Positions 1-7,192 of a stretch of DNA of 47,662 bases are shown piece after piece (position 1 is the stretch's first letter; every line of letters begins with the position of its first letter). Below the pieces are notes generated by a model. That model searched no databases, was not told the DNA's origin, and saw only the letters and a list, made by a program, of their open reading frames with translations. This stretch comes from an uncultured Chlorobiaceae bacterium (GTDB taxonomy: Bacteria; Bacteroidota; Chlorobiia; Chlorobiales; Chlorobiaceae). The stretch is taken from positions 1-47,662 of the forward strand of contig CAIMPI010000048.1 of the NCBI GenBank assembly GCA_903843305.1. The letters run 5' to 3'. The position numbers and the translations under genes were made by a program.

Positions 1-100
1 CGTTTAAAAATGGTGCAATAGAATTGTATGTTTTACGTTGAGTAATCTAATTTTGAACAGGGTCTGTTTTTCATTTACCCACTATTGAGGAACTCGAGAA

Positions 101-307
101 ATGGTCGAGATTGAAGACCGTTGGTTATCGATCCATGAGATTTGCAGTCACCTTGGTGTTAGCAAGGACACTGTGTATAAGTGGATTGATAAAAATGAAA
201 TGCCAGCCCACCGTATGGGTCGCCTCTGGAAATTCAGGAAGGACGAGGTAGACAAATGGGTGAAAGCTGGAGGTGCGTCGGAGTCGAACAAAAAGGGTGT
301 TTTCTGA
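101..307 (+). CDS. Small helix-turn-helix (excisionase/MerR-like) DNA-binding protein
   Basis: This 68-residue protein is almost entirely one winged-helix domain of the excisionase/MerR-like HTH_17 type. A helix-turn-helix occupies about residues 8-33 (LSIHEICSHLGVSKDTVYKWI), followed by a wing with the family's GRLWKFRKDEVDKWV pattern. A GAGG lies about ten bases before the ATG. Proteins of this size and sequence style often head type I restriction-modification or other defence operons, where they probably act as local transcription regulators; that role is inferred here. It is about 100 bp upstream of a 45-residue ORF and the AAA-ATPase/DUF4276 pair, all on the same strand, so it may regulate them. 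No hsdM, hsdS or hsdR is present, so it could also be a leftover of a lost restriction locus. Confidence 0.85.
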   Translation: MVEIEDRWLSIHEICSHLGVSKDTVYKWIDKNEMPAHRMGRLWKFRKDEVDKWVKAGGASESNKKGVF

Positions 308-407
308 TGTTAGCGAAGGAACGGCAATCCTGTTTCGACCGAGAAGAGAACACGAATAAACAAAAAATCCTCATCACTGTTCATTGTTCACTGGAGATTG
401 AAATATT

Positions 408-545
408 ATGCTCACAACGCCAAAATTGCGCAACCGTCTTATCAACAACCTGCCGAACCTGAAGCTTGATGACGAGAACTGGACGGTTCGTCTTATTGAG
501 GAAGAGTTTATGAAACAGATGTGGAACGAGGAGGGTTTGTCATGA
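408..545 (+). CDS. 45-residue ORF overlapping the ATPase gene start
   Basis: A short ORF of 45 codons runs from ATG 408 to a TGA at 543-545 that overlaps the ATPase start codon (ATGA, 542-545). That overlap is typical of translationally coupled operon genes. GGAG at 393-396 could serve as its ribosome-binding site, although the spacing of about 11 is long. The peptide begins MLTTPKLRNRLINNLPNL and ends in an acidic helix (RLIEEEFMKQMWNEEGLS). I do not recognise the family. It is either a genuine small third component of the module or the tail of a gene whose front was lost when the locus was rearranged. The overlap argues that at least its stop codon sits in its original context. Confidence 0.45.
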   Translation: MLTTPKLRNRLINNLPNLKLDDENWTVRLIEEEFMKQMWNEEGLS

Positions 546-1675
546 AGGGAGCTATCAAGACAATAAGTATCAACGGGTTCAAATCGATTCGTGAATTACA
601 TGAATTTGAACTCAGGGATATGAATATCATTATCGGAGCGAATGGCTCCGGAAAAAGTAATTTCGTCCAGATCTTTCAGTTGCTTATGGCGATGACGCGA
701 AAAGGGCTGCAGAAGTTTATTGGTGAAAACGGCGGTGCGGACAATTTTCTGCATAATGGCCCAAAGAGCACTTCGGCAATAACGATGGAGTTAGAATTTG
801 AATCACACAGTGACCATAGAGAAGGATCAAATTTCTATCGTTTTGAATTGAGCCCTACCGTAGAAGAAACATTCCTTATCAGTGAAGAACGGAAATATGT
901 GACAACCAGTTGGCGTTCTTATGGCAGCCCGTCACTGGAGAGCGGTTTATATGATGAGAGAAATGAAAAATCTGCTGTTAATAATTTCAACGGGGTTGGC
1001 CATTTTGTCTATGAGTCCATTGCTCATTGGATGGTTTACCACTTTCATGACACCAGCTCATCGGCCCCTATGCGCCGATCTGAAATTGTCGAGGATAATA
1101 AACTTCTCAGGAGCAATGGTAGCAATATTGCACCTTTTTTACTGAGATTAAAAAACGAGAATTTGTTCCGTTCTTACTATGAGGAAATTGTAAGTGCGGT
1201 TCGGCTTGTCATCCCGTTTTTTGACGATTTTCGCCTGGATGTGCTCAAAATGGGTGAGGCGGAAAAAGTTAAGCTCGGCTGGCAACAAAAAGGCTCCGAT
1301 TTTCCGATGCAGCCTTATCACCTCTCCGATGGCTCCATTCGCTTCATCTGCCTTGCCACAGCCCTGTTAAATCCATTTCCGCCATCCGTCATTGTCATTG
1401 ACGAACCGGAACTGGGCTTGCATCCAGAAGCTATCCGGATTCTTGGTGAGCTTATTCAGGATGCGGCCAAGCGGACTCAGATCATGGTTGCTACGCAATC
1501 TCCTCTGTTGCTTGATCAGTTTTCCATCGAGGATATTGTTGTTGTGAATCGCAAAGAGGGTCAATCCACTTTTGAACGATTAAATCGTGAAGATTTCAAT
1601 GAATGGCTGAATAATTATTCTGTGGGTGAGCTCTGGTCGAAGAATGTCATCCAGGGAGGTACGAGCTATGAATAA
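542..1675 (+). CDS. AAA/OLD-type ATPase (AAA_21), putative defence ATPase
   Basis: 377-residue ABC-like AAA ATPase of the AAA_15/AAA_21 (OLD/RecF-like) group. The N-terminus (KTISINGFKSIRELHEFEL) leads into a Walker A loop GANGSGKS at residues 32-39. A signature-like LSDGS lies near residue 262, Walker B is VIVIDEPELGLHP with D287/E288, and an ATQSPLLLDQF switch motif follows. In-frame codons extend upstream to 521, but ATG 542 is preferred because it overlaps the previous stop (ATGA) and starts right at the family's KSI..FK region. The gene overlaps the DUF4276 gene by 8 bp, so the two are surely one transcript. In PARIS and AbiL, ATPases of this class sense infection and control a TOPRIM-family partner. 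By analogy this is the sensor/NTPase half of a two-gene anti-phage module; the partner family here differs from those of the named systems. Confidence 0.9.
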   Translation: MKGAIKTISINGFKSIRELHEFELRDMNIIIGANGSGKSNFVQIFQLLMAMTRKGLQKFIGENGGADNFLHNGPKSTSAITMELEFESHSDHREGSNFYRFELSPTVEETFLISEERKYVTTSWRSYGSPSLESGLYDERNEKSAVNNFNGVGHFVYESIAHWMVYHFHDTSSSAPMRRSEIVEDNKLLRSNGSNIAPFLLRLKNENLFRSYYEEIVSAVRLVIPFFDDFRLDVLKMGEAEKVKLGWQQKGSDFPMQPYHLSDGSIRFICLATALLNPFPPSVIVIDEPELGLHPEAIRILGELIQDAAKRTQIMVATQSPLLLDQFSIEDIVVVNRKEGQSTFERLNREDFNEWLNNYSVGELWSKNVIQGGTSYE

Positions 1676-2342
1676 TTATGCAGAAGTGGTTGTTCTGGTA
1701 GAGGGGCCAACAGAACAGCAATTTGTAAAGCAATTGCTTGCGCCGTATCTCGCGCAACGAGGTGTCTATCTTACTCCCATTATTTTGGATAAGCCGGGTG
1801 AAAAAGGCGGGGATGTGAAATTTGCACGGGCTAAAAATGACATCGAAAAACATCTGAAACAGCGACGTGATACTTGGTTGACCTTTCTTGTCGATTATTA
1901 CGGTATACGGGGTGATTGGCCGGGATATTCGGAATCAAAAATGCAAACAGAGCATTTCCGTAAAGCTCAAATTATGAACAAAGCTACTCATGATGAGGTA
2001 AAAAAGCTTTTTCCAGGCCATAATTCTGACTCCCGTTTTATTCCCTATGTATCCATGTATGAGCTTGAGGCTCTGTACTTCAGTGATCCACCTTGCCTCG
2101 CTGAAAAGTTAGGTGTGCAGCAAAAACAAATCGAGGAAATTCTCGAAGAGTGCGGAGAGCCTGAGAAGATCAACGATCATAACACGACAGCTCCCTCTAA
2201 AAGACTGGTAAAGCTCTCGGATCAGTTCAAAAAAACTTCAACAGGCATTGCAATTGCCACGACAATCGGCATACCGAAAATGCGAGACGCTTGTCCATTA
2301 TTCAACAACTGGGTAACAACACTTGAAAATCTGGGGCGCTGA
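1668..2342 (+). CDS. DUF4276 family TOPRIM-like protein, putative nuclease partner
   Basis: 224-residue DUF4276 protein. The start is fixed by a strong GGGAGG (1654-1659) eight bases before ATG 1668, inside the end of the ATPase gene. The N-terminus carries the family's VVLVEGPTEQQFVKQLL motif, whose glutamate resembles the first catalytic acid of TOPRIM folds. An acidic LVDYYG strand near residue 75 and a YELEALYFSDP segment near residue 125 are also typical. TOPRIM/OLD-like nucleases paired with AAA_21 ATPases act as abortive-infection effectors in related systems such as PARIS. That this protein cuts nucleic acid is inferred. The gene is full length, and no further gene follows before the tRNA-Ser terminator. 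Confidence 0.85.
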   Translation: MNNYAEVVVLVEGPTEQQFVKQLLAPYLAQRGVYLTPIILDKPGEKGGDVKFARAKNDIEKHLKQRRDTWLTFLVDYYGIRGDWPGYSESKMQTEHFRKAQIMNKATHDEVKKLFPGHNSDSRFIPYVSMYELEALYFSDPPCLAEKLGVQQKQIEEILEECGEPEKINDHNTTAPSKRLVKLSDQFKKTSTGIAIATTIGIPKMRDACPLFNNWVTTLENLGR

Positions 2343-2474
2343 CAATGGCTTTGACAAAATAAAAAAGGTCAAAAGGGGCATGATTTTCGCAGCAAGCTGT
2401 TGCTGAACGAATAGTTGATCAGCCTTTTCTGGATTTATCCACTGGTTGAGCATAAACTGCATGGTGTGAACAAG

Positions 2475-2500
2475 AAAAGCCCTGATTTTACAGGGCTTTT
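2475..2500 (-). terminator. Rho-independent terminator of tRNA-Ser
   Basis: A perfect 10-bp inverted repeat (AAAAGCCCTG and CAGGGCTTTT) around a 6-base loop lies 35 bp beyond the 3' end of the minus-strand tRNA gene. Read on the minus strand the stem ends in CTTTTC. Its flanks are A/T-rich on both sides, so it may also stop plus-strand transcripts leaving the DUF4276 gene. Confidence 0.7.
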
Positions 2501-2534
2501 CGGACTATATAGGATAGTGCTGGACTATCGCCCA

Positions 2535-2622
<88 letters not shown>

Positions 2623-3179
2623 GTATATTTTATAATAACTTAGTCGAGATTTTGATATTCATTCTGATGATTTTCATTAGTAATGAGCATTCAAACTATG
2701 CAACCAAGGCTGTGAATATAATAAAATATCACAATCCTTTTTCTCACCGATATTTTTTAATTGGCGAGCAGTGGACCAGGATGGCAGTTGCGAAAGTTCA
2801 AATCACCAAGGCAGGCGCAACGGTTCCTGTCGGTTCACGCTTACTGAGGGCCATTCAGCCGACAATCCGTTTCACAAAAGCCGATTCCGGATTCTGTTTT
2901 CACAAAGTTTATTTATAGCTCTATATAGTAAAGTTGCTTAGAGTTATCATTCAAGTATGGTCTTATAAAACATAATAAGAGTGTTTGACAGTAAATTATT
3001 TTTTTACTCTCTTCTTTGATGCTGTTCATAAAAACAAAGAAATATTCAGGGAAATGTATTGAGTGGCGAACTTTTTGTTATGTTGCTTTGTTTATTAAAG
3101 TATTGTTAAAAGAACGAGTAAAAGAAATGAAAAAGTTTGGTGCAGTAAAAAACTCTTTTCAATTAAACGGAGATGCGAC
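2623..3179. other. Intergenic region, no gene recognised
   Basis: About 560 bp between the tRNA-Ser gene and the first small stress gene, mostly A/T-rich. A plus-strand reading frame that runs through the tRNA and on to 2918 is the antisense of the tRNA rather than a protein. Short frames after 3016 are interrupted and lack family resemblance. The promoter of the 3180 gene should lie in the last 150 bases, but no clear sigma-70 hexamer pair is seen. Confidence 0.5.
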
Positions 3180-3326
3180 ATGCTCGAAACCATTGCAATC
3201 ATTCTTATTGTTCTCTGGCTTCTTGGTCTTGTTACTTCATACACGATGGGAGGACTTATTCATGGCCTTCTGGTCATTGCTATTGTGGTCATTTTGATTC
3301 GCGTCATTCAAGGTCGTCGAATCTGA
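3180..3326 (+). CDS. lmo0937-like small membrane protein (DUF5670)
   Basis: 48-residue protein starting MLETIAIILIVLWLLGLV. Two closely spaced hydrophobic stretches (about residues 4-20 and 27-42), separated by a polar turn with TSYTMGG, end in a basic tail IQGRR. This matches the lmo0937/DUF5670 family of tiny stress-associated inner-membrane proteins in length and pattern. The start at ATG 3180 is preceded by CGGAGA. The precise function of the family is unknown; it is usually near genes induced by osmotic or envelope stress. Its neighbours here (coiled-coil, CsbD-like and sigma-like genes on the same strand) agree with that. Confidence 0.85.
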   Translation: MLETIAIILIVLWLLGLVTSYTMGGLIHGLLVIAIVVILIRVIQGRRI

Positions 3327-3516
3327 AGAACAAAAGCAATACGATGTCGGACACAGCGAAATGCTTGTTTTTATGCAGCTCAAGACGGTATTCAGGAGCA
3401 GGAAAGAGAAGGAATTATCTGTTTATTTTTTTAGGAGTTAACACAACGGTGCAGGTATCATCTGATCAGGATGGCCTGAAAATTTTTGAATGTCAATGTA
3501 ACAAGGGAGAGATGCT

Positions 3517-3807
3517 ATGAGTCTGAAAGAAGCCTATAAAAAGAAAGCCGAGACAGAGCTGGAGCTGGCACAAGCCAGATTGGTTGAGCTCAGGGCGAAA
3601 GCAAAGAATTTTACAGCCGAAGCGAATCTTAAGTATGCTAAACAGCTTGATGATTTTGAGCATACAATTGATATCACGAAGGCTAAACTGAAGGAGCTGG
3701 GTGAGGCGGGAGAAGATGCCTGGGAGAAGCTCAAGGATGGTGTGGAGAGTGCATTGCGGTCATCAAGTGATGCTCTCCGGGATATAGCTGACAAGATTAA
3801 AAATTGA
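3517..3807 (+). CDS. sll1863-type stress-response coiled-coil protein
   Basis: 96-residue soluble, fully helical protein with MSLKEAYKKKAETELELAQARLVELRAKA-type heptads through about residue 65. The conserved KLKELGEAGEDAWEKLKDGV segment follows at residues 58-77. It matches the sll1863 stress-response family in length and in this motif. No signal peptide or membrane segment is seen. The ribosome-binding site AAGGGAGAG lies just upstream of ATG 3517. The 190 bp back to the membrane-peptide gene suggests its own promoter or a loose operon. Biochemical function is unknown; induction by osmotic or general stress is known only for family members elsewhere. Confidence 0.85.
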   Translation: MSLKEAYKKKAETELELAQARLVELRAKAKNFTAEANLKYAKQLDDFEHTIDITKAKLKELGEAGEDAWEKLKDGVESALRSSSDALRDIADKIKN

Positions 3808-3936
3808 CATAGTCTTAACATTATGCTCAAACGGATTACTGTTGTTGTAGTACATGGTGCTCCGTTTGACCTGATTTGACAATTTGCAGTGCAATAACGG
3901 CTAAAGACATTTTAACCCAATATGAGAGAGGCGACT

Positions 3937-4434
3937 ATGATTAAGGAAAAAAGAACGCCAATGGATTTGATGGATGAAATTTACAGCCTTGCGTATTGGA
4001 TAACCGGATCTGAGGCATCAGCCACTGAACTTGTAAACCTAACCTATCTGAATGTTACTCTTGATACGCCTGAAAGAGAGGTATTCAAAATATTCAGAAA
4101 TTGTTATTTCGATACGTTCAGTCACGACAATGCGTCCTGTATTCCGAAACCGTCATGTAACCCTATGGAACAGCTTGGGGCGGCAATACTCCAGCGGGAT
4201 GCCGATATAAACCTGTCGGTACTGCTTTCAGCGGTTTCTGGACTAAAACACAGAACGATATCAGAAATAATCGGCAAACCCCTTAAAACCATTAGAGTAT
4301 GGTTATCAGCGGGGCGTAAATCGCTTGCAGAGAGAATACTTACGTTTGATGCCTCACTTTTGCATGGTATTTCCATCGACAAGGGAGGTGCGTTAAAAAA
4401 AAACTTCGGATTGCCCGATAGCTCCTTTAGTTAA
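3937..4434 (+). CDS. Degenerate sigma-70/ECF-like protein
   Basis: 165-residue protein that looks like an ECF sigma factor with weakened core regions. A region-2-like helix pair (MDLMDEIYSLAYWITGSEASATELV) opens the protein, followed by a poorly conserved linker. A region-4-like HTH then follows (LLSAVSGLKHRTISEIIGKPLKTIRVWLSAGRKSLAERI, about residues 87-125), with the typical sequence for promoter -35 recognition. ATG 3937 is chosen over ATG 3922 because GAGAGG sits seven bases upstream of it. The region 2 DNA-melting residues are not obvious, so it may be a working but divergent sigma factor or a regulator. No anti-sigma gene adjoins it. It lies in the middle of the small stress-protein cluster, which it could control. 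Confidence 0.65.
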   Translation: MIKEKRTPMDLMDEIYSLAYWITGSEASATELVNLTYLNVTLDTPEREVFKIFRNCYFDTFSHDNASCIPKPSCNPMEQLGAAILQRDADINLSVLLSAVSGLKHRTISEIIGKPLKTIRVWLSAGRKSLAERILTFDASLLHGISIDKGGALKKNFGLPDSSFS

Positions 4435-4578
4435 AATGATTAAAGGATAACGTGATGCGGCGAAAATAAATATTAGAATATATTGTGCTTTATTTTTACT
4501 GCACGATATACACTGTAAAAATATCGCTTTGATTACTGAAAAGAAGATGAATTTTATAAAACTAAACAGGAGATACCA

Positions 4579-4800
4579 ATGATTAACTGGGATCAGATTG
4601 AAGGTAACTGGAAACAACTCAAGGGTAGAGTGCGGGTGCAATGGGGCAAGCTCACTGATGATGATTTAGATGTAGTTGCAGGGAAACGAGAACAGTTCCT
4701 TGGCAAGATTCAGGAGCGGTATGGCATTGCTAAAGACGATGCTGATAAAATGGTTGACAAATGGGAGAAGTCTGCCGACGACTCATGGTTCTCAAAATGA
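4579..4800 (+). CDS. CsbD-like stress protein
   Basis: 73-residue CsbD-family protein. The family hallmark is at the N-terminus (MINWDQIEGNWKQLKGRVR), followed by QWGKLTDDDLDVVAGKREQF and a C-terminal half ending DKWEKS. Length and motifs are full. An excellent ribosome-binding site (AGGAGAT) lies seven bases before ATG 4579. CsbD proteins are small, abundant, soluble and induced by general stress; their molecular activity is unknown. Here the gene sits between a degenerate sigma-like gene and an exported Lys/Ala/Glu-rich protein gene. A TTTACT...TAAAAA pair at about 4494-4520 could be its promoter. Confidence 0.95.
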   Translation: MINWDQIEGNWKQLKGRVRVQWGKLTDDDLDVVAGKREQFLGKIQERYGIAKDDADKMVDKWEKSADDSWFSK

Positions 4801-4861
4801 AGCATTGAGGGGCTGTTTAATGTTCCACTTAATCAACAACAACAACAAAACAACAAGTCAA

Positions 4862-5224
4862 ATGAAAAAGAATCTTATCGCAGGTATGATTGTATCACTT
4901 GCAATGGCCGGAATGTTTGGTGGCGTTTCTTTCGCCGCTGACAACGCAGCAGACGTCAAGGCTGCAAAAAAGGTAGAGAAGAAAGAAGAGGTCAAAGCTG
5001 AGATGAAATCTGAAATCAAAGCCGAGAAGAAAGCCGAAAAGAAGGAACAGATCAACTCCGAGGAAAAAGCTGAAAAAAGAGCTGTAAAGAGAGCTGAGCT
5101 CAAAGCTGATCAAAAAGCGGAAAGAAAGGCAGAGAGGAAAGCTCACAGAAAAGCCAGGAAAGCAAGAGAAGCCAAGAGAGCAGAACTAAAGGCTGAAGAA
5201 GTTAAAGCCGAAGCTGGCAAATAA
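4862..5224 (+). CDS. Exported Lys/Ala/Glu-rich helical protein
   Basis: 120-residue protein with a clean Sec signal peptide (MKKNLIAGMIVSLAMAGMFG, then GVSFAA with cleavage after the AA). The mature chain of about 94 residues is nearly all Lys, Ala, Glu and Arg in imperfect KAEKKAE/RKAERKA-type repeats, so it should form one long, highly charged helix that becomes more basic toward the C-terminus. ATG 4862 has no Shine-Dalgarno sequence; a CAA-rich tract (4835-4857) precedes it instead. An in-frame ATG at 4820 does have GAGG nine bases upstream and would add 14 polar residues before the signal peptide, so the start is open. It is probably periplasmic. Function is unknown; low complexity makes homology searches unreliable. 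Confidence 0.75.
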   Translation: MKKNLIAGMIVSLAMAGMFGGVSFAADNAADVKAAKKVEKKEEVKAEMKSEIKAEKKAEKKEQINSEEKAEKRAVKRAELKADQKAERKAERKAHRKARKAREAKRAELKAEEVKAEAGK

Positions 5225-5267
5225 GATTGTTTCGGTTGTCAAAAAAGCGGCCATTGTAATTGTTAAC

Positions 5268-5299
5268 AGAAAAGCCTCTTCGCAAGTTGGGGCTTTTCT
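5268..5299 (+). terminator. Rho-independent terminator after the stress cluster
   Basis: A stem of nine perfect pairs (AGAAAAGCC with GGCTTTTCT), extended by a T-G and a C-G pair, around a loop of about 10 bases, 43 bp after the exported-protein stop. The 3' arm carries the TTTTCTC tract. It marks the end of the small stress-gene cluster. Confidence 0.7.
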
Positions 5300-5414
5300 C
5301 ATTCAAGGACTTGGGAAGGTCTAAATCCGCTCGCCAACGATAATCTTTTTTTTCTTTATTTTTGATAACTTGAACGTGCCCTTCTAACAACTCCAAGTTT
5401 TAAACAAAAAATCT

Positions 5415-5789
5415 ATGATCAACAATCCGGTTATCTGGTTTGAAATTTTTGTGCAGGATATGCAGCGTGCAAAAGCTTTTTATGAACCCGTGTTTCAGGT
5501 CAAGCTCGAAAGGCTGGAGAACAATCCTGATATTGAGATGTGGGCTTTTCCAATGGCGATGGATCGAGCAGGAGTGGGCGGCACACTCGTTAAAATGGAC
5601 GGAGCCGTTTCGGGGGGTAATAGTACGCGAGTCTATTTCAGTTGTAAAGATTGTTCCGTCGAGGCAGCTTCAGTAACCCAATATGGCGGGAAGGTTTATC
5701 GTGAAAAGATGTCTATTGGTAAATACGGCTTTATGGCGATCATTGTTGATACCGAGGGCAACATGATCGGGTTGCATTCGATGGAGTGA
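5415..5789 (+). CDS. VOC (glyoxalase/bleomycin-resistance fold) family protein
   Basis: 124-residue single-chain VOC protein with two beta-alpha-beta-beta-beta repeats. The first begins NPVIWFEIFVQDMQRAKAFYEPVF, typical of the YdcJ/PhnB-like group, and the second is around VYFSCKDCSVEAA. It ends IIVDTEGNMIGLHS, the usual last metal-site strand. Such proteins dimerise and bind a metal for isomerase, lyase or resistance reactions; this subgroup's substrate is unknown. Its stop overlaps the extended reading frame of the DUF302 gene, so the two are probably co-transcribed. The start at 5415 has only weak ribosome-binding signal. Confidence 0.9.
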   Translation: MINNPVIWFEIFVQDMQRAKAFYEPVFQVKLERLENNPDIEMWAFPMAMDRAGVGGTLVKMDGAVSGGNSTRVYFSCKDCSVEAASVTQYGGKVYREKMSIGKYGFMAIIVDTEGNMIGLHSME

Positions 5790-5821
5790 GATTATTAAAA
5801 AATAAAAGGTTAAATGAAATT

Positions 5822-6208
5822 ATGCTGATTACATTGTCGTCCAGCAAAACAGTTGCTGATGTGGTGACTGCCCTTGAAGCGGCTATTCCTGCAAATCAGT
5901 TTGGTCTCATGCAGATTCATAACATCAAAGCAACAATGGCAAAAAAGGGTGTAGAGTTTGACCATGAATGTTTGATTATTGAGCTTTGTCAGCCGAACAA
6001 GGCCAAACAAATTCTTGATCAAAACATAAGTATCTCTACCGTATTGCCATGCCGTATCTCCGTTTATGAAGAGAGAGGTAAAACTACGCTTTCAACAGTA
6101 AAACCAACAACTCTTATTGAAATGTTCAATGCTCCAGAGCTTGCAGGTGTAGCTCAGGAGATAGAGGAGGCTATGGTCAAGATTATGCAAGAAGCGGCAG
6201 CAGGGTGA
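5822..6208 (+). CDS. DUF302 domain protein
   Basis: 128-residue protein of the DUF302 family: N-terminal LITLSSSKTVADVVTALEAAI, a central GLMQIHNIKATMAKKGVEF and the conserved IIELCQPNKAKQILDQN and LPCRISVYEERGKT segments. ATG 5822 is preferred to the in-frame GTG at 5786, which overlaps the VOC stop; AAGG lies 12 bases upstream of ATG 5822. DUF302 proteins adopt a small alpha/beta fold and occur near sulfur and redox genes, with no proven activity. No signal peptide. Likely in an operon with the VOC gene upstream. Confidence 0.9.
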   Translation: MLITLSSSKTVADVVTALEAAIPANQFGLMQIHNIKATMAKKGVEFDHECLIIELCQPNKAKQILDQNISISTVLPCRISVYEERGKTTLSTVKPTTLIEMFNAPELAGVAQEIEEAMVKIMQEAAAG

Positions 6209-6268
6209 TGTCTCTAAGTAACCGTTTCACAGGTTCATTGATAAACTTACAATTCTATTGCTGAATTG

Positions 6269-6559
6269 ATGAAACAAAAACAGCAGGGTACACTGGAAAA
6301 GCAAAAAGCACGGTATCAGCCAGTAGTCGAACAGATTGTTGAACGTTGGGCCTTCGGCAAGCCGCCGCTTGAAGCAACAGGAAAGCCGAGCGGATATTAT
6401 CGTCTCACCAACTATCTGCTTGAGTATCTTCTTGCCAACGGGGCATTCCCCAAAGGTATTCATGCCATGCCTGAAGGACGGGATCGCAACAACACTATTG
6501 AACCATCTTTCCCGGTAGATTTCGACAGTATCGTCGGTGACATTGTCTTCCCCGGCTGA
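6269..6559 (+). CDS. Conserved-looking hypothetical protein, 96 residues
   Basis: Soluble 96-residue protein beginning MKQKQQGTLEKQKARY. It contains EQIVERWAFGKPPLEATGKPSGYYRLTNY and a C-terminal DFDSIVGDIVFPG. I do not recognise a family. The codon pattern and the regular hydrophobic spacing (VVEQIVERW, LLEYLLANGAFP) look like a real protein. ATG 6269 follows a TTG that also lies in frame; there is no strong ribosome-binding site. It lies 60 bp after the DUF302 gene and 73 bp before the SRPBCC gene on the same strand. Confidence 0.6.
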   Translation: MKQKQQGTLEKQKARYQPVVEQIVERWAFGKPPLEATGKPSGYYRLTNYLLEYLLANGAFPKGIHAMPEGRDRNNTIEPSFPVDFDSIVGDIVFPG

Positions 6560-6632
6560 GGCTGCTTGATACCCTTCATGGCATCAATATGATTTCATGA
6601 ACGAGTGTCATTGTGGAACAGAACGCTGCAGA

Positions 6633-7070
6633 ATGAAAACAATACAAAGTGAAATCATTATCAAAGCACCGGTTGAAGAGGTGTGGGCAGTTCTGCAAGC
6701 ATTTCCTCTCTATCCAGAGTGGAATCCCTTTATTCGTGCTGTCAAAGGTAAAACCTTGGCAGAGGAGCGATTAACGGTTAAGGCGAAGCTTAATGGTTTG
6801 CCGGAGATTGCTTTCATTGTCACTATCAGGAGTTTTGTTCCTCCAGTCAAGCTTGGATGGCAGGCTATATTCCTGAAAGGAATTTTTGAGGCTTACCACT
6901 ATTTTGAGATTTATCAGATTAGCCCCTGCAGGAGCAGGTTTATTCATCGTGAGGAGTTTCGAGGAATTTTCAGTTCACCGATTCTCTTTCTGCTTAGGAG
7001 GAGTTTCAGTGAAGGATATCAGATGATGAATGAGGCTTTGAAAAAGCGGGTTGAGGCTGATTTTGAATGA
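6633..7070 (+). CDS. SRPBCC (START/polyketide-cyclase-like) domain protein
   Basis: 145-residue helix-grip protein of the SRPBCC superfamily. The first strand IQSEIIIKAPVEEVWAVL is followed by the hallmark FPLYPEWNPFIRAVKG loop. A beta sheet follows through LGWQAIFLKGIFEAYHYFEI, and a C-terminal helix (FLLRRSFSEGYQMMNEALKKRV) closes the hydrophobic pocket. ATG 6633 is preferred because the added 12 residues from ATG 6597 are cysteine-rich and outside the family. It probably binds a hydrophobic ligand; the ligand is unknown. Confidence 0.85.
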   Translation: MKTIQSEIIIKAPVEEVWAVLQAFPLYPEWNPFIRAVKGKTLAEERLTVKAKLNGLPEIAFIVTIRSFVPPVKLGWQAIFLKGIFEAYHYFEIYQISPCRSRFIHREEFRGIFSSPILFLLRRSFSEGYQMMNEALKKRVEADFE

Positions 7071-7192
7071 ACGTGTTCCAGAACAGCTCTGTATGGGCAA
7101 AGAGGATAACGTTGTTTGTCTCACTTCAGCGACAAGCACCTCTTTATTTATTACATTGAGTAGTCTTTTATTTCTAACAACCTATATTTACA

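Noticed and set aside
2390-2405. CAGCAA/TTGCTG hairpin after the DUF4276 gene
   Set aside because: No T tract follows, so it is not called a terminator; it could be chance.
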